Origin: JAMXLO01 sp963850535
GTDB taxonomy: Bacteria > Pseudomonadota > Alphaproteobacteria > Acetobacterales > Acetobacteraceae
NCBI GenBank assembly: GCA_963850535.1
Contig: CAWKMC010000060.1
Coordinates: 37,772 to 101,771 of the forward strand
Reading direction: 5' to 3'
DNA length: 64,000 bases
Part shown: piece after piece, positions 46,019-54,321 of the stretch
Position numbering within the stretch: position 1 is the stretch's first letter
Layout of the letters: every line of letters starts with the position of its first letter
Program-made: the position numbers and the translations under genes
Notes under the pieces: generated by a model
What the model was told of the DNA's origin: nothing
What the model saw: only the letters and a program-made list of their open reading frames with translations
Databases searched by the model: none

Positions 46019-46957
46019 ATGGACCGCGATATCGATACGCTTCTCGGCTTCGCCCCCGACTACGACGCGCCGATCCCTTACATGCAGCGGACCCGGGACT
46101 ACTACGCGGCAATCGGCTACACGACACCGTATCGCTGGGCGCATTATGTCGAGACGCCATTCACCACGCTGCGCAAACCGTTGGCACAGTCACGGGTGAC
46201 CATCGTCACCACCGCTGCCCCGTACCGGCCGGACAACGGCGACCAGGGTCCAGGGGCGCCCTATAATGGTGGGGCGAAGTTCTACCAGGTGTACTCCGGC
46301 GACACGTCGGAGCCGCACGACCTGCGGATCTCGCATATCGGCTACGATCGCACCCACACCACGGCCCGCGACAGCGGCACCTGGTTCCCGTTGCTGGCGC
46401 TGCGACGTGCCGTAACCGCCGGTCGTGTCGACGCCGTGACGTCACGCTTCCATGGCGCGCCGACCAATCGCAGCCACCGGACCACGGTGGAGACCGATGC
46501 CCCCGAGATCCTCCGCCGATGCCAGGACGACGGCGCCGATGCGGCGATCCTGGTGCCGAACTGCCCGGTCTGCCACCAGACATGCAGCCTGGTCGCGCGC
46601 CACCTGGAGGCGAACGGCATCGCCACCGTGGTGATGGGCTGTGCCAAGGATATCGTCGAGCACGCCGCCGTGCCGCGCTTTTTGTTCAGCGACTTTCCGC
46701 TGGGCAACAGTGCCGGCAGACCGCACGACCTGGCGTCGCAGGACCGCACGCTGGAGTTGGCGCTCCAGACGCTGGAGGCAGCACCCGGGCCGCGCACGAC
46801 GATGCAGTCGCCACTGCGCTGGAGCGACGATGCGACGTGGAAGCTCGACTACCTGAACCTGGACCGCATTGCGCCGGAAGAACTGGCGCGGCGTCGTCGC
46901 GAATTCGATGAACAGAAGGCGGTCGCACGCACGCTGCGCGTGGAGAAGGCCGCGTGA
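46019..46957 (+). CDS. GrdB-like (glycine/sarcosine/betaine reductase B family) protein
   Basis: A 312-residue protein resembling the selenoprotein B subunit of anaerobic glycine/betaine reductases (GRDB family). Visible are PLAQSRVTIVTTAAPYRPDN, DLRISHIGYDRTHTTARDSG, FPLLALRRAVTAGRVDAVTS and AAILVPNCPVCHQTCSLVAR. The cysteines of NCPVCHQTC stand where the family has its redox/selenocysteine site; no TGA-encoded selenocysteine is used. GGAG precedes the ATG at 46019. It overlaps the CoA-transferase gene by four bases (GTGA), so the two should act together. Aerobic homologues have no proven reaction; reductive or desulfurising chemistry is possible. Confidence 0.7.
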   Translation: MDRDIDTLLGFAPDYDAPIPYMQRTRDYYAAIGYTTPYRWAHYVETPFTTLRKPLAQSRVTIVTTAAPYRPDNGDQGPGAPYNGGAKFYQVYSGDTSEPHDLRISHIGYDRTHTTARDSGTWFPLLALRRAVTAGRVDAVTSRFHGAPTNRSHRTTVETDAPEILRRCQDDGADAAILVPNCPVCHQTCSLVARHLEANGIATVVMGCAKDIVEHAAVPRFLFSDFPLGNSAGRPHDLASQDRTLELALQTLEAAPGPRTTMQSPLRWSDDATWKLDYLNLDRIAPEELARRRREFDEQKAVARTLRVEKAA

Positions 46958-48156
46958 CACCTGGAACGCGCCCCTTCGCCAATGTCCGCGTCCTCGACTT
47001 TACCCAGGTGCTCGCCGGGCCGTACGGCAGCTATCAGCTCGCGCTGCTCGGCGCAGACGTCATCAAAGTGGAACGGCGCGAGGGCGAGGATATGCGGCGC
47101 ACGCCACTGTCGCGCGAGTGGGCCGATCGTGGCATGGCGCCGTCGTGGCTGGCGATCAACGGCAACAAGCGCAGCCTTACGCTCGATCTGCAGAAGCCCG
47201 CCGCCGTCGAGATCGTCTCCCGGCTGGTGGCGCGCGCCGACGTCGTGATGGAGAATTTCCGGCCCGGCGTTATGGACCGGCTGGGGATTGGCTATCAGGC
47301 ACTGCGCGCCATCAACCCAAAGCTGATCTACTGCACCATCTCCGGCTTCGGTGCGACTGGCCCATACCGGAACGAAGCCGGCTATGACGGCAAGATTCAG
47401 GCGTTGTCCGGAATTATGTCATTGACGGGACACAAAGAGATGGGGCCAACGCGCGCCGGCTTTGCCGTGTGCGACGTCCTGTCGGGCATGACCGCAGCGT
47501 TCGCCGTCTCCTCCGCGCTATATCAGCGCACGCACACCGGCGAAGGCCAGTTCATCGATGTGTCGATGCTGGAGGCGAGCCTCGCCTTCCTGTCCACACA
47601 GGTTGCAGACTTTACCGTTGCCGCCCACCGGCAGGAGCAGTTCGGCAACCAGGCGATCAGCCGCAAGGTCACCGCCAATCTGTTTCGTGCCAAAGAAAGC
47701 TGGCTGCTGCTGGCGGTGAACAATGATCGCCAGTATGAGGCCTTGATGACCGCGATCGGGCGTGCGGATACGCTCGAGGATCCGCGCTTCGGCGACTGGT
47801 TCCAGCGCAAGGAGCATGAGACGGCGCTGCGCGCGATCATTGAGGAGGCGCTGACGAGCGCTGATGCCAAGACCTGGGAGAGGCGCCTCAACGACGCCGG
47901 TGCGCCGTGCGCCAGCATTTGGCGCATCGAAGAGGTAATTGAGCATCCGCAGATTGTGGCACGCGGCGCGATGCAAACTGTCGAGACACAGTATGGTCCG
48001 CTGCGCCTGATGGGTTCGGGTTTTCTGATGGCCCATGGTGGCGGCAGGTTGGATCATGCGCCCCCGCCACTCGGGATCCATACAGACGAAGTATTAATCG
48101 AGGTTGGCTTTAGCCCAGATCAAGTGGCCGCGCTACGACAGGAAAGTGTAGTCTGA
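46954..48156 (+). CDS. CaiB/BaiF-family CoA-transferase
   Basis: Class III CoA-transferase of 400 residues, which moves CoA between carboxylic acids through an aspartyl intermediate. Signatures are VRVLDFTQVLAGPYGSYQLA, LGADVIKVERREGEDMRR, SLTLDLQKPAAVEIVSRLVA, VVMENFRPGVMDRLGIGY, YCTISGFGATGPYRNEAGYD and the region of the catalytic aspartate. The start is a GTG overlapping the GrdB-like stop. The partner gene suggests that CoA activation or release of the same small acid is linked to the GrdB-like step. Confidence 0.93.
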   Translation: MTPGTRPFANVRVLDFTQVLAGPYGSYQLALLGADVIKVERREGEDMRRTPLSREWADRGMAPSWLAINGNKRSLTLDLQKPAAVEIVSRLVARADVVMENFRPGVMDRLGIGYQALRAINPKLIYCTISGFGATGPYRNEAGYDGKIQALSGIMSLTGHKEMGPTRAGFAVCDVLSGMTAAFAVSSALYQRTHTGEGQFIDVSMLEASLAFLSTQVADFTVAAHRQEQFGNQAISRKVTANLFRAKESWLLLAVNNDRQYEALMTAIGRADTLEDPRFGDWFQRKEHETALRAIIEEALTSADAKTWERRLNDAGAPCASIWRIEEVIEHPQIVARGAMQTVETQYGPLRLMGSGFLMAHGGGRLDHAPPPLGIHTDEVLIEVGFSPDQVAALRQESVV

Positions 48157-48162
48157 TCTGAG

Positions 48163-48231
48163 ATGCGCCTTGCGTTTCTGGCTTGTGCAACGGTGCCGAT
48201 AATAGCAATTGCAACCAGCTCCCAGAGCTGA
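48163..48231 (+). other. Short signal-peptide-like ORF (22 codons)
   Basis: ATG at 48163 encodes MRLAFLACATVPIIAIATSS followed by two more residues and a TGA. It looks like an isolated signal peptide and resembles in style the leader of the TAXI protein that follows 93 bases later. There is no clear Shine-Dalgarno. It may be a leader remnant or chance; the rest of the 48157-48323 gap holds nothing else I can support. Confidence 0.25.
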
Positions 48232-48323
48232 AATAAGACAACTCAAAGTCAAAGCGGGTGGTCCCTGCGTCCTTGGCCATAGAGTAGATAGGCTGCAGTG
48301 AACGGTGACAAGGGGGGTAGGGT

Positions 48324-49421
48324 GTGCGGTACATCATTCTGACAATCGTTTTGTGTGCCAGCTTCGCAGCCAGCGCCTCCGCTCAACAGCAACCAGCAGG
48401 CGAAGTTTATCGTGCGAACCAGGGTACGGTTGGCGTCATTACCGGAATGGAGGGCGGCACCTACGCACAGACTGCTGCCGACCTGACTATACTCGATGAC
48501 GGGACGTTACGTGTGCTGCCGATTATCGGCAAGGGTTCGTTGCAGAATTTGAGCGATATTCTCTATTTGCGGGGTGTCGATGTCGGGTTTGTACAGGCTG
48601 ATGCACTAACCTATGCAAAACAACACAACCTGTATCCGACCCTCACACAAAGTATTCGCTACATCGCCAAACTCTATGATGAGGAAATCCACGTTCTTGC
48701 CCGCACGGATATATCGAGCCTTCAGGATCTGAACGACCAGCGTGTCAACGTCGATGTGGCCGGCAGTGGATCGGCGATGACCGCCGAGATCCTGCTCGAT
48801 GCCCTCAATATCAAGCCAAAGATTGAACATCAGAAGCAGGTCGATGGGCTCGAAGCACTGAAGCGAGGCGAAATTGCCGCGATCATCCAGGTCAGTGGCG
48901 CGCCGATGCCGCTGTTGGCGCGTCTCGGCGGCGCGGGCGGGCTGCACCTGCTGCCGATCGAACTGAACCAGGCGCTGGCGCAGACTTACCTGCCGGATCA
49001 ATTCACCCATGACACCTACCCTGCGCTGGTGCCCGTGGAAGAAACGGTTCCAACGCTGGCCGTCGGCGACGTCATGGCGGTATTCGCGTGGCAGCCCCAC
49101 ACCGAGCGCTTCAACAAAGTGGCGCGGTTCGTGGACACATTCTTCAACAAGTTCGATCAATTCCTACAGCCGCCACGGCATCCGAAGTGGCGCGAAGTGA
49201 ATCTGACGGCGGAAGTTCCGGGCTGGACACGCTTCCAGGCCGCTCAGGACTGGCTGGCGCAACATGCCAGACAGAACGTGGCCCAGGACACAACACAGGC
49301 GCGGTTCGCTGCGTTCCTGTCGGACGCCAAGGTCGGCGGCACCTTGTCCGATACCGCAAAGGAGGAGCTGTTTCGCCAGTTCCTATCCTGGGACAAGCAG
49401 CGGCAGGCCGCGCGCCCATGA
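48324..49421 (+). CDS. TAXI-family TRAP solute-binding protein (stand-alone)
   Basis: A 365-residue periplasmic binding protein. Signal peptide IILTIVLCASFAASASAQQ; binding-domain motifs NQGTVGVITGMEGGTYAQTA, VLPIIGKGSLQNLSDILYLR, VDVGFVQADAL, DEEIHVLARTDISSLQDLND and VNVDVAGSGSAMTAEILLDA. The C-terminal 80 residues (PRHPKWREVNLTAEVPGWTR onwards) extend beyond the usual TAXI end. The GTG start at 48324 has AGGGGGG seven bases ahead. TAXI proteins normally feed a fused DctQM permease, absent here; the next gene (ATGA overlap) encodes a Sel1-like exported protein. A sensing rather than transport role is possible. Confidence 0.85.
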   Translation: MRYIILTIVLCASFAASASAQQQPAGEVYRANQGTVGVITGMEGGTYAQTAADLTILDDGTLRVLPIIGKGSLQNLSDILYLRGVDVGFVQADALTYAKQHNLYPTLTQSIRYIAKLYDEEIHVLARTDISSLQDLNDQRVNVDVAGSGSAMTAEILLDALNIKPKIEHQKQVDGLEALKRGEIAAIIQVSGAPMPLLARLGGAGGLHLLPIELNQALAQTYLPDQFTHDTYPALVPVEETVPTLAVGDVMAVFAWQPHTERFNKVARFVDTFFNKFDQFLQPPRHPKWREVNLTAEVPGWTRFQAAQDWLAQHARQNVAQDTTQARFAAFLSDAKVGGTLSDTAKEELFRQFLSWDKQRQAARP

Positions 49422-50380
49422 GCTCGCTCCGTTCGGTTCTGCTGGCCGCCCTCGGGGCTGGCTTCATCGTGGTCTCGGCTGCGACGGCCCAGGCAGTTGA
49501 TCCGTTAGCAAAGCAGGGTGTTGCGCCGGATAAGGCCAGTGCCGCGCTGCTGCAGAAGGTTGTGCAACAGATCGTTGCCGGTCGTACGGTCTCGCCACTG
49601 GAGGACAATGCGCTCGCCACCTGGGAGGGAATCCGCAAGCAGGCACAGGACTTGACCCAAGGCACAGCGCGCGCCTTGGAGGACTTCGTCAGCCTGTCTG
49701 AGAGCCGCGCCGAAACGGAACGTCAGGCCGGACGCGAGATGGTGGCTTTCGACCTGCGGGCATTCGCCGACATGGCGCAGGAGCTGTTGCAGCGCAGTTC
49801 GATGCACGCAGCCACACAAGATGCGCAAACCGCGGTTCAGGCGGGCCCGCTCCCGACCACCGCGCCCGTGACCGCCACGCCCCAGACCACCGGGCCCCAG
49901 ACCACCGGGCCCCTGACGACCGCGTCCGTTACCACCGCGCCACTGGCCGACAATGTCCCGCCACCGCGGATCGAACCGGCGGCGGCACCGGTCAAGGTTC
50001 CGACCGGTGATACCATGTTCGCATTGGCGACGCCGAAGCCGCCGGCCCCGTTGCGCGCACCGCTGATGCAGGATCAAACAGCCGCGCAGCTGACCAGTCG
50101 CGGCGACGCTATGCTGGCGATCAAAGACATATCGGCCGCCCGCAAACTTTATGAGCAGGCTGCCAATCTCGGAAATGCCGCCGCGGCGAAGGGGCTGGCC
50201 CGGACCTACGACCCCGATTATATCCGCAAACTCGGCATCATCGGCATGCGCCCGGATGTGACGATGGCCGTCAGCTGGTACGACAGAGCCGCTGCGCTGG
50301 GCGACCGCGAGTCGGCGCAAAGAATGCAGCAGCTTGATGCGATGGCCGGAACCGAGCTACCGGGAAAGAATGCGCGTTAG
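49418..50380 (+). CDS. Exported Sel1/TPR-like repeat protein
   Basis: A 320-residue protein with signal peptide (SVLLAALGAGFIVVSAATAQ). The first mature part is helical (ALLQKVVQQIVAGRTVSPLE, AQDLTQGTARALEDFVSLSE), then a threonine/proline-rich linker (about 148-175) and a C-terminal Sel1/TPR-like part (QLTSRGDAMLAIKDISAARK, LYEQAANLGNAAAAKGLART, PDVTMAVSWYDRAAALGDRE). Such repeats mediate protein contacts in the periplasm. It overlaps the TAXI gene by four bases, implying a joint complex. The activity is unknown. Confidence 0.75.
   Translation: MSSLRSVLLAALGAGFIVVSAATAQAVDPLAKQGVAPDKASAALLQKVVQQIVAGRTVSPLEDNALATWEGIRKQAQDLTQGTARALEDFVSLSESRAETERQAGREMVAFDLRAFADMAQELLQRSSMHAATQDAQTAVQAGPLPTTAPVTATPQTTGPQTTGPLTTASVTTAPLADNVPPPRIEPAAAPVKVPTGDTMFALATPKPPAPLRAPLMQDQTAAQLTSRGDAMLAIKDISAARKLYEQAANLGNAAAAKGLARTYDPDYIRKLGIIGMRPDVTMAVSWYDRAAALGDRESAQRMQQLDAMAGTELPGKNAR
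49853..49948 (+). repeat. Thr/Pro linker micro-repeat in coding sequence
   Basis: Tandem copies of the 15-base unit CAGACCACCGGGCCC (49883-49897, 49898-49912) with degenerate copies on both sides, encoding TPQTTGPQTTGPLTTAS-like linker sequence in the Sel1-like protein. Copy number could vary between strains. Confidence 0.6.
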
Positions 50381-50514
50381 CCGGCCGCCAAATCGCAGCA
50401 TCGCCTCATTGCCATAGCGGCCGGCGACCTCGCTGACGTCAGTGGCGTGGCATACACTGACGCAATGGCCCGGTTGTCACGGGCGTTGCCAGCCACGCGC
50501 CAGTGGGGTGTCGA

Positions 50515-51006
50515 GTGAAGACGCTGCTGATTGTTTGGCACTCGCGCACCGGTGGAACGCGTCAGATGGCCGAGGCTGCTGCGCAGGGAGCGCGGAGCGA
50601 AGCCGGGGTTGACGTACGCCTGCTGCCAGCGCCCGACACCGATGGTCCGGATCTGCTCGCAGCGGATGGCTACATTTTTGCCAGTCCGGAGAACCTCGCA
50701 GCACTTGCCGGCACGATGAAGGAGTTTTTCGACCGGACCTATTATGCCGCGCTCGACCGTATCAACGGCCGTCCATACGCCACCCTGATATGCGCCGGGA
50801 GTGACGGCGAGAACGCAGCCCGGCAAATTGCACGCATCGTCACCGGGTGGCGACTGCGCGCGGTGGCCGATCCGCTGATCGTGTGCACACACGCGCAGAC
50901 AGCACAGGCGATCCTGGCACCGAAACAGATTGATGCCAACGATCTGGGTAGGTGCGGGGAGATCGGTGCGACACTGGCTGCCGGTCTCGCCGCCGGCATC
51001 TTCTGA
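50515..51006 (+). CDS. Flavodoxin-fold NAD(P)H-dependent oxidoreductase-like protein
   Basis: A 163-residue flavodoxin-like protein. The FMN phosphate loop is LLIVWHSRTGGTRQMAEAAA near the N-terminus, and further FMN contacts are GYIFASPENLAALAGTMKEF and ATLICAGSDGENAARQIARI. Related proteins reduce quinones or nitro compounds. The start is likely the GTG at 50515 (MKTLLIVWHS). It is on the same strand as, but 134 bases away from, the Sel1-like gene. The cofactor use is inferred from the loop. Confidence 0.82.
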   Translation: MKTLLIVWHSRTGGTRQMAEAAAQGARSEAGVDVRLLPAPDTDGPDLLAADGYIFASPENLAALAGTMKEFFDRTYYAALDRINGRPYATLICAGSDGENAARQIARIVTGWRLRAVADPLIVCTHAQTAQAILAPKQIDANDLGRCGEIGATLAAGLAAGIF

Positions 51007-51093
51007 CCGAACGGACGGACGCGATTGCGCAAACCGTAACCGCGCCTTGGCCGATGCGCCATGAACCGCGGCGCATCGGCGATATTGCGACCT

Positions 51094-52242
51094 TTAGTTC
51101 GTCATGTTGTAAAATTTGGCGGCATTGTCGCACGTGATCTTGCGCACATCCTCCGCCGACAGTCCTTGGAACTGCTCATCGATATACTTGGTCAATTCCG
51201 GCCAGATGCCATCTGTGTGCGGATAGTCCGAACCCCACATCAGCGTATCGACAGTCATCAGGTTGTTCACGTTGAGCAGCTTTGGCCCGATCGGGTCGAA
51301 CTGGAACGTGGCCTTGCACTGCCGCTGCCAATATTCGGACGGCTTCAGCTTCATCAGGTCGCGGAAGCGATCCTCGAATTCGAAGTCCATGCGGTCGAGT
51401 GCGTAGGGGATCCAGCCGATGCCACTTTCGCCGAACGAGACCCTCAGCCGTGGGTAGCGCTCGAACACGCCGGCTCCAATCATCGCTGCCAGGATGTGGA
51501 TGAGACCCATCTGGAATGCAGAGACGCCGGTGAACATCGCAGCACGGCGCACCTGGCCCGACGTCATCTCACGTGCACGTGGCGGCGTGGTCGGGAAGGT
51601 ATGGAAGTGCAGCGGCAACTGCACCTCATCGACCGCCTTCCACAGCGGCTCCCAGCACGGATGCCACATCGGCTCCATGTCCCACGAGCACGATAGCTCC
51701 AGCCCCTTCAGGCCAAGTTTGGCGCAGCGGTGGATCTCCTGCACCGCCCATTCGATGTCGCCATAGGGCAGGCAGGCGAGACCAATGTGGCGATCCGGAT
51801 AGTGGCTGCAAAAATCCTTCAGCCAGTCATTGTAAATCCTGAACATCTCGGCCGCGGCCGCATTGTCCTGCAGCTTCGACGCGGAGCCCAGGATGCCGAA
51901 AATAACCTCGGCGTCGACGCCGTCGCGGTCCATGTCCTTGGCGCGCAGATGCGGATCACTGACCCGGCGGATGTCCTTCTTGCCGTCCTCGAACAGGCCG
52001 GTCTCGGCCATGATATCGACGCGCCGGTTCTGACCGGGAACCAGCTTTGCGCCGCTGGGACCAACACCGTTCTTCAGGCCAAAATTGGCACCGTTCTTGG
52101 TAACCCACATCGGACCGTCCGGACCATCGGTCACATAGGGCATGCGGTCCTTCAGCTCGCGCGATGCATTCTCGGTAAAGAGTGTCGGCGGCATCCAAGG
52201 CATGTCGAGATGACAGTCAGCGGATATCCGGTTGTAGCGCAT
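51094..52242 (-). CDS. Amidohydrolase-2 family protein (ACMSD-like)
   Basis: A 382-residue metal-dependent TIM-barrel enzyme of the aminocarboxymuconate-semialdehyde decarboxylase group, common in aromatic-compound breakdown. The start MRYNRISADCHLDMPWMPPT carries a D-x-H in place of the usual HxH, followed by VDAEVIFGILGSASKLQDN, DWLKDFCSHYPDRHIGLACL, LPLHFHTFPTTPPRA (metal histidine), LRVSFGESGIGWIPYALDRM and the metal aspartate in LMWGSDYPHTDGIWPEL. Both decarboxylases and hydrolases share this fold, so the reaction is open. It stands alone, convergent with the flavodoxin-like gene. Confidence 0.88.
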   Translation of the reverse strand: MRYNRISADCHLDMPWMPPTLFTENASRELKDRMPYVTDGPDGPMWVTKNGANFGLKNGVGPSGAKLVPGQNRRVDIMAETGLFEDGKKDIRRVSDPHLRAKDMDRDGVDAEVIFGILGSASKLQDNAAAAEMFRIYNDWLKDFCSHYPDRHIGLACLPYGDIEWAVQEIHRCAKLGLKGLELSCSWDMEPMWHPCWEPLWKAVDEVQLPLHFHTFPTTPPRAREMTSGQVRRAAMFTGVSAFQMGLIHILAAMIGAGVFERYPRLRVSFGESGIGWIPYALDRMDFEFEDRFRDLMKLKPSEYWQRQCKATFQFDPIGPKLLNVNNLMTVDTLMWGSDYPHTDGIWPELTKYIDEQFQGLSAEDVRKITCDNAAKFYNMTN

Positions 52243-52392
52243 TACTGTTCCCTCCAAATGACATGATCCAGGCCAGTATCAGCTTCGGCTGATCGGCAAG
52301 ACCTGGCAAGCATCTGACGGGTCGGTTTGCGTTCGGACGCTGCAGCCACCGGGCGAAGGCAGCAGGCCGCGAGACGCGCGGCGGCAGCCGGC

Positions 52393-52722
52393 CTAATAGC
52401 CGTACGGATAGGGTGCCGGCGGATAGTAAGCCGGCGGATAGTAGTACGGCGGATAATACACCGGAGGCGGTGCGTAGACGGGTGGCACCCCGATGAACAC
52501 ACCGCCACGCCAGCAGCAATTCCAGCGGCCCCCGTGCCACCCCCAGCTGCCACCGTGCCAGCCGGCCCCCCCTCCATGCCAGCCACCGCCGTGCCACTGA
52601 CCGCCATGCCACTGACCGCCATGCCAGTCGGCGCGGGCGGCGGGTGGTACGGCAACCCCTAGGGCAGCGGCAGCAATTCCGAGACCGAGCAGCCGGGCGG
52701 CGAGAGTTGGTGCGGCACGCAT
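52393..52722 (-). CDS. Small secreted WHGG-repeat / Tyr-Pro-rich protein
   Basis: A 109-residue exported protein. The ATG at 52722 has AGGAGGTG upstream and gives a signal peptide (LLGLGIAAAALGVAVPPAARA). The mature part has about seven WHGG-type units (WHGGQWHGGQWHGGGWHGG) with histidine and tryptophan spaced regularly, then RWNCCWRGG and a Tyr/Pro tail (PPVYYPPYYYPPAYYPP). Similar His/Trp/Gly-rich proteins are common hypotheticals in alphaproteobacteria. The histidine array and CC pair suggest metal binding or surface attachment; this is inference. It is divergent from the LuxR-type gene. Confidence 0.75.
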   Translation of the reverse strand: MRAAPTLAARLLGLGIAAAALGVAVPPAARADWHGGQWHGGQWHGGGWHGGGAGWHGGSWGWHGGRWNCCWRGGVFIGVPPVYAPPPVYYPPYYYPPAYYPPAPYPYGY

Positions 52723-52848
52723 GATGACACCTCCTGATCGGCAACGCCGATATTCGATGCAAATGCCGGCAGGTTTGTGGCGACGCTGCCAAGGTGGTCT
52801 ACAATCTAGAGTTGCGACAAAATTGTTAACAACATCCACATTTTCACC

Positions 52849-52878
52849 TTGACACAGGGGCATGAGTAATTGTTTAAT
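52849..52878 (+). promoter_or_regulatory. Sigma-70-type promoter for the LuxR-type regulator
   Basis: TTGACA (52849-52854) and TTTAAT (52873-52878) are separated by 18 bases, in an AT-rich 200-base gap that is unusual for this genome. Transcription would start near 52885, about 50 bases before the ATG at 52935. Confidence 0.55.
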
Positions 52879-52934
52879 TTTCAACACAAGTTCGATAGTA
52901 GTATATTCTTTTCACTCTTTAGGTAGGCACGAAG

Positions 52935-53708
52935 ATGGCCGAATTTGGTAGATTTGCCGATCAAAAATGGCGCGATAAATACGATCCTAGCTCAGAACGA
53001 TACGATGCGGGCCGAGGCGGACCAGCTGACCGTCCGGCAGAGGACATCATCCTCGTCGGGCTGATTGATTCCGTTCGCTTTAGTCGTGACTGCCTGGTCC
53101 AGGCGCTGCGCGTCCAGTCCCCCGAATTGTCGATGCTGCCCTTCGGCAGTGTCCAGGAGTGCATCGATGCCGCGCGGTCGGATCTGCATATGATCCTGTA
53201 TTATTCGCATCACGAGAGCTCATCGCAGCTGGCCGTTCTGCAACGGGTTCAAGCACTGCGGCAGGCGTTTCCAGAGACCCCGATCGTTGTGTTGTCGGAC
53301 GCAAACGTCGCCTCGCAGCCGACGAGCATTCGCGACGCGATCAAGAGTGGGGCACAAGGGTATATTCCCACCGCCAATACCGCCATGCCGGCGGCGATCG
53401 CCGCCATCCGACTGGTGAAGGATGGCGGAACCATAGCTCCTGTCGAGGCGCTGCTGGGCAACCGCACAAGGCGCCCCGACCCCGAGGCGGACGAAACGTC
53501 TTCAGCACTGACACCGCGCCAGATGACCGTGCTGTCCCACCTGCGTGAGGGCAAGGCCAACAAGATCATTGCCTACGAATTGGGCATGAGCGAGAGCACG
53601 GTGAAGGTGCACGTCCGCAACATCATGCGAAGGATGGGCGCGACCAATCGGACCCAGGCCGTCTACAAGTCGCAGCAGATGATGCAAAGCTCGGGGTTTG
53701 CCGGCTAG
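52935..53708 (+). CDS. LuxR/NarL-family regulator with degenerate receiver domain
   Basis: A 257-residue regulator. Residues 36-160 have the shape of a response-regulator receiver (ILVGLIDSVRFSRDCLVQAL, TPIVVLSDANVASQ, DAIKSGAQGYIPT), but the strand that should carry the phosphorylated aspartate reads LHMILYYSHHESSS, with no Asp, and the helix-5 lysine is missing. The C-terminal LuxR helix-turn-helix is intact (LTPRQMTVLSHLREGKANKI, IAYELGMSESTVKVHVRNIM). It is probably controlled by level, dimerisation or ligand rather than by a kinase. It is divergent from the WHGG-repeat protein, a possible target. Confidence 0.88.
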   Translation: MAEFGRFADQKWRDKYDPSSERYDAGRGGPADRPAEDIILVGLIDSVRFSRDCLVQALRVQSPELSMLPFGSVQECIDAARSDLHMILYYSHHESSSQLAVLQRVQALRQAFPETPIVVLSDANVASQPTSIRDAIKSGAQGYIPTANTAMPAAIAAIRLVKDGGTIAPVEALLGNRTRRPDPEADETSSALTPRQMTVLSHLREGKANKIIAYELGMSESTVKVHVRNIMRRMGATNRTQAVYKSQQMMQSSGFAG

Positions 53709-53770
53709 GAGACAAGCAGCCGGCCCCAGGTCGGCTGCCAAACCGGGCGACCCGCCATCGATCTGCAGCT

Positions 53771-54295
53771 TTACTCGATAGCGCCGAGCCTCGAGTACGA
53801 TTTACCGCCGAAGAAGATCAGCGGGTCACCGTCCGGGCGTGAAGCGACGGCGACGACATTGCCAATGACAATCGACACCTCGCCTCGCTGCACGATGTCG
53901 TCGACCACGCAGTCGAATGCGCCAAGTGCATCGCAGAATACCGGAGCACCGGTGACCAGGACACGCCATTCGCCCTGAGTGAAGCGCGCCGCGCCGGAAA
54001 CACCGGTCTTGCCACTGAACGCGTCAGCGACGTGCTCCGCGTTGGCGGGGAGGAAATTCACCGCGAAGTGGCGCCGCGACAGTATGCCGGCCAAAGCACT
54101 CGTCCGGTGGTCGACCGATACCAGCATCGTGGCTGGGCTGGCTGTCACGTGCGCCGCCGAAAGCCCCAGGAATCCCGTCGGGCCGTCGTCTCCTTCAGCA
54201 GTGACAACCGTCATTCCGGTGGCGCGCTGACCGAGCGCCATCCAAAAGGCCTTCGGGTCAATCGCATCGCCGCGCGTAACGGTCAGAGCTGTCAT
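53771..54295 (-). CDS. Flavin reductase family protein
   Basis: A 174-residue FMN-binding split-barrel protein like HpaC/NtaB. It reduces flavin with NAD(P)H and passes it to a monooxygenase. Signatures are FWMALGQRATGMTVVTAEGD, LGLSAAHVTASPATMLVSVD, FAVNFLPANAEHVADAFSGK and RGEVSIVIGNVVAVASRPDG, ending with FFGGKSYSRLG. The luciferase-like oxidoreductases elsewhere in this window are possible partners, though none is adjacent. Confidence 0.9.
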   Translation of the reverse strand: MTALTVTRGDAIDPKAFWMALGQRATGMTVVTAEGDDGPTGFLGLSAAHVTASPATMLVSVDHRTSALAGILSRRHFAVNFLPANAEHVADAFSGKTGVSGAARFTQGEWRVLVTGAPVFCDALGAFDCVVDDIVQRGEVSIVIGNVVAVASRPDGDPLIFFGGKSYSRLGAIE

Positions 54296-54321
54296 GCTTC
54301 TGCCTCCACTGCGGCCGCCCC

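Noticed and set aside
46954..46957. Selenocysteine TGA at the end of the GrdB-like gene
   Set aside because: The TGA is at the natural C-terminus and overlaps the next start; the redox site uses cysteine codons.
49883..49912. Possible CRISPR or regulatory repeat array
   Set aside because: The 15-base repeats are in frame inside a gene and encode a Thr/Pro linker; there are no spacers.
52242..52662. Alternative frames in the WHGG-repeat region
   Set aside because: The repeat keeps several frames open; only the 52722 start has both a ribosome site and a signal peptide.
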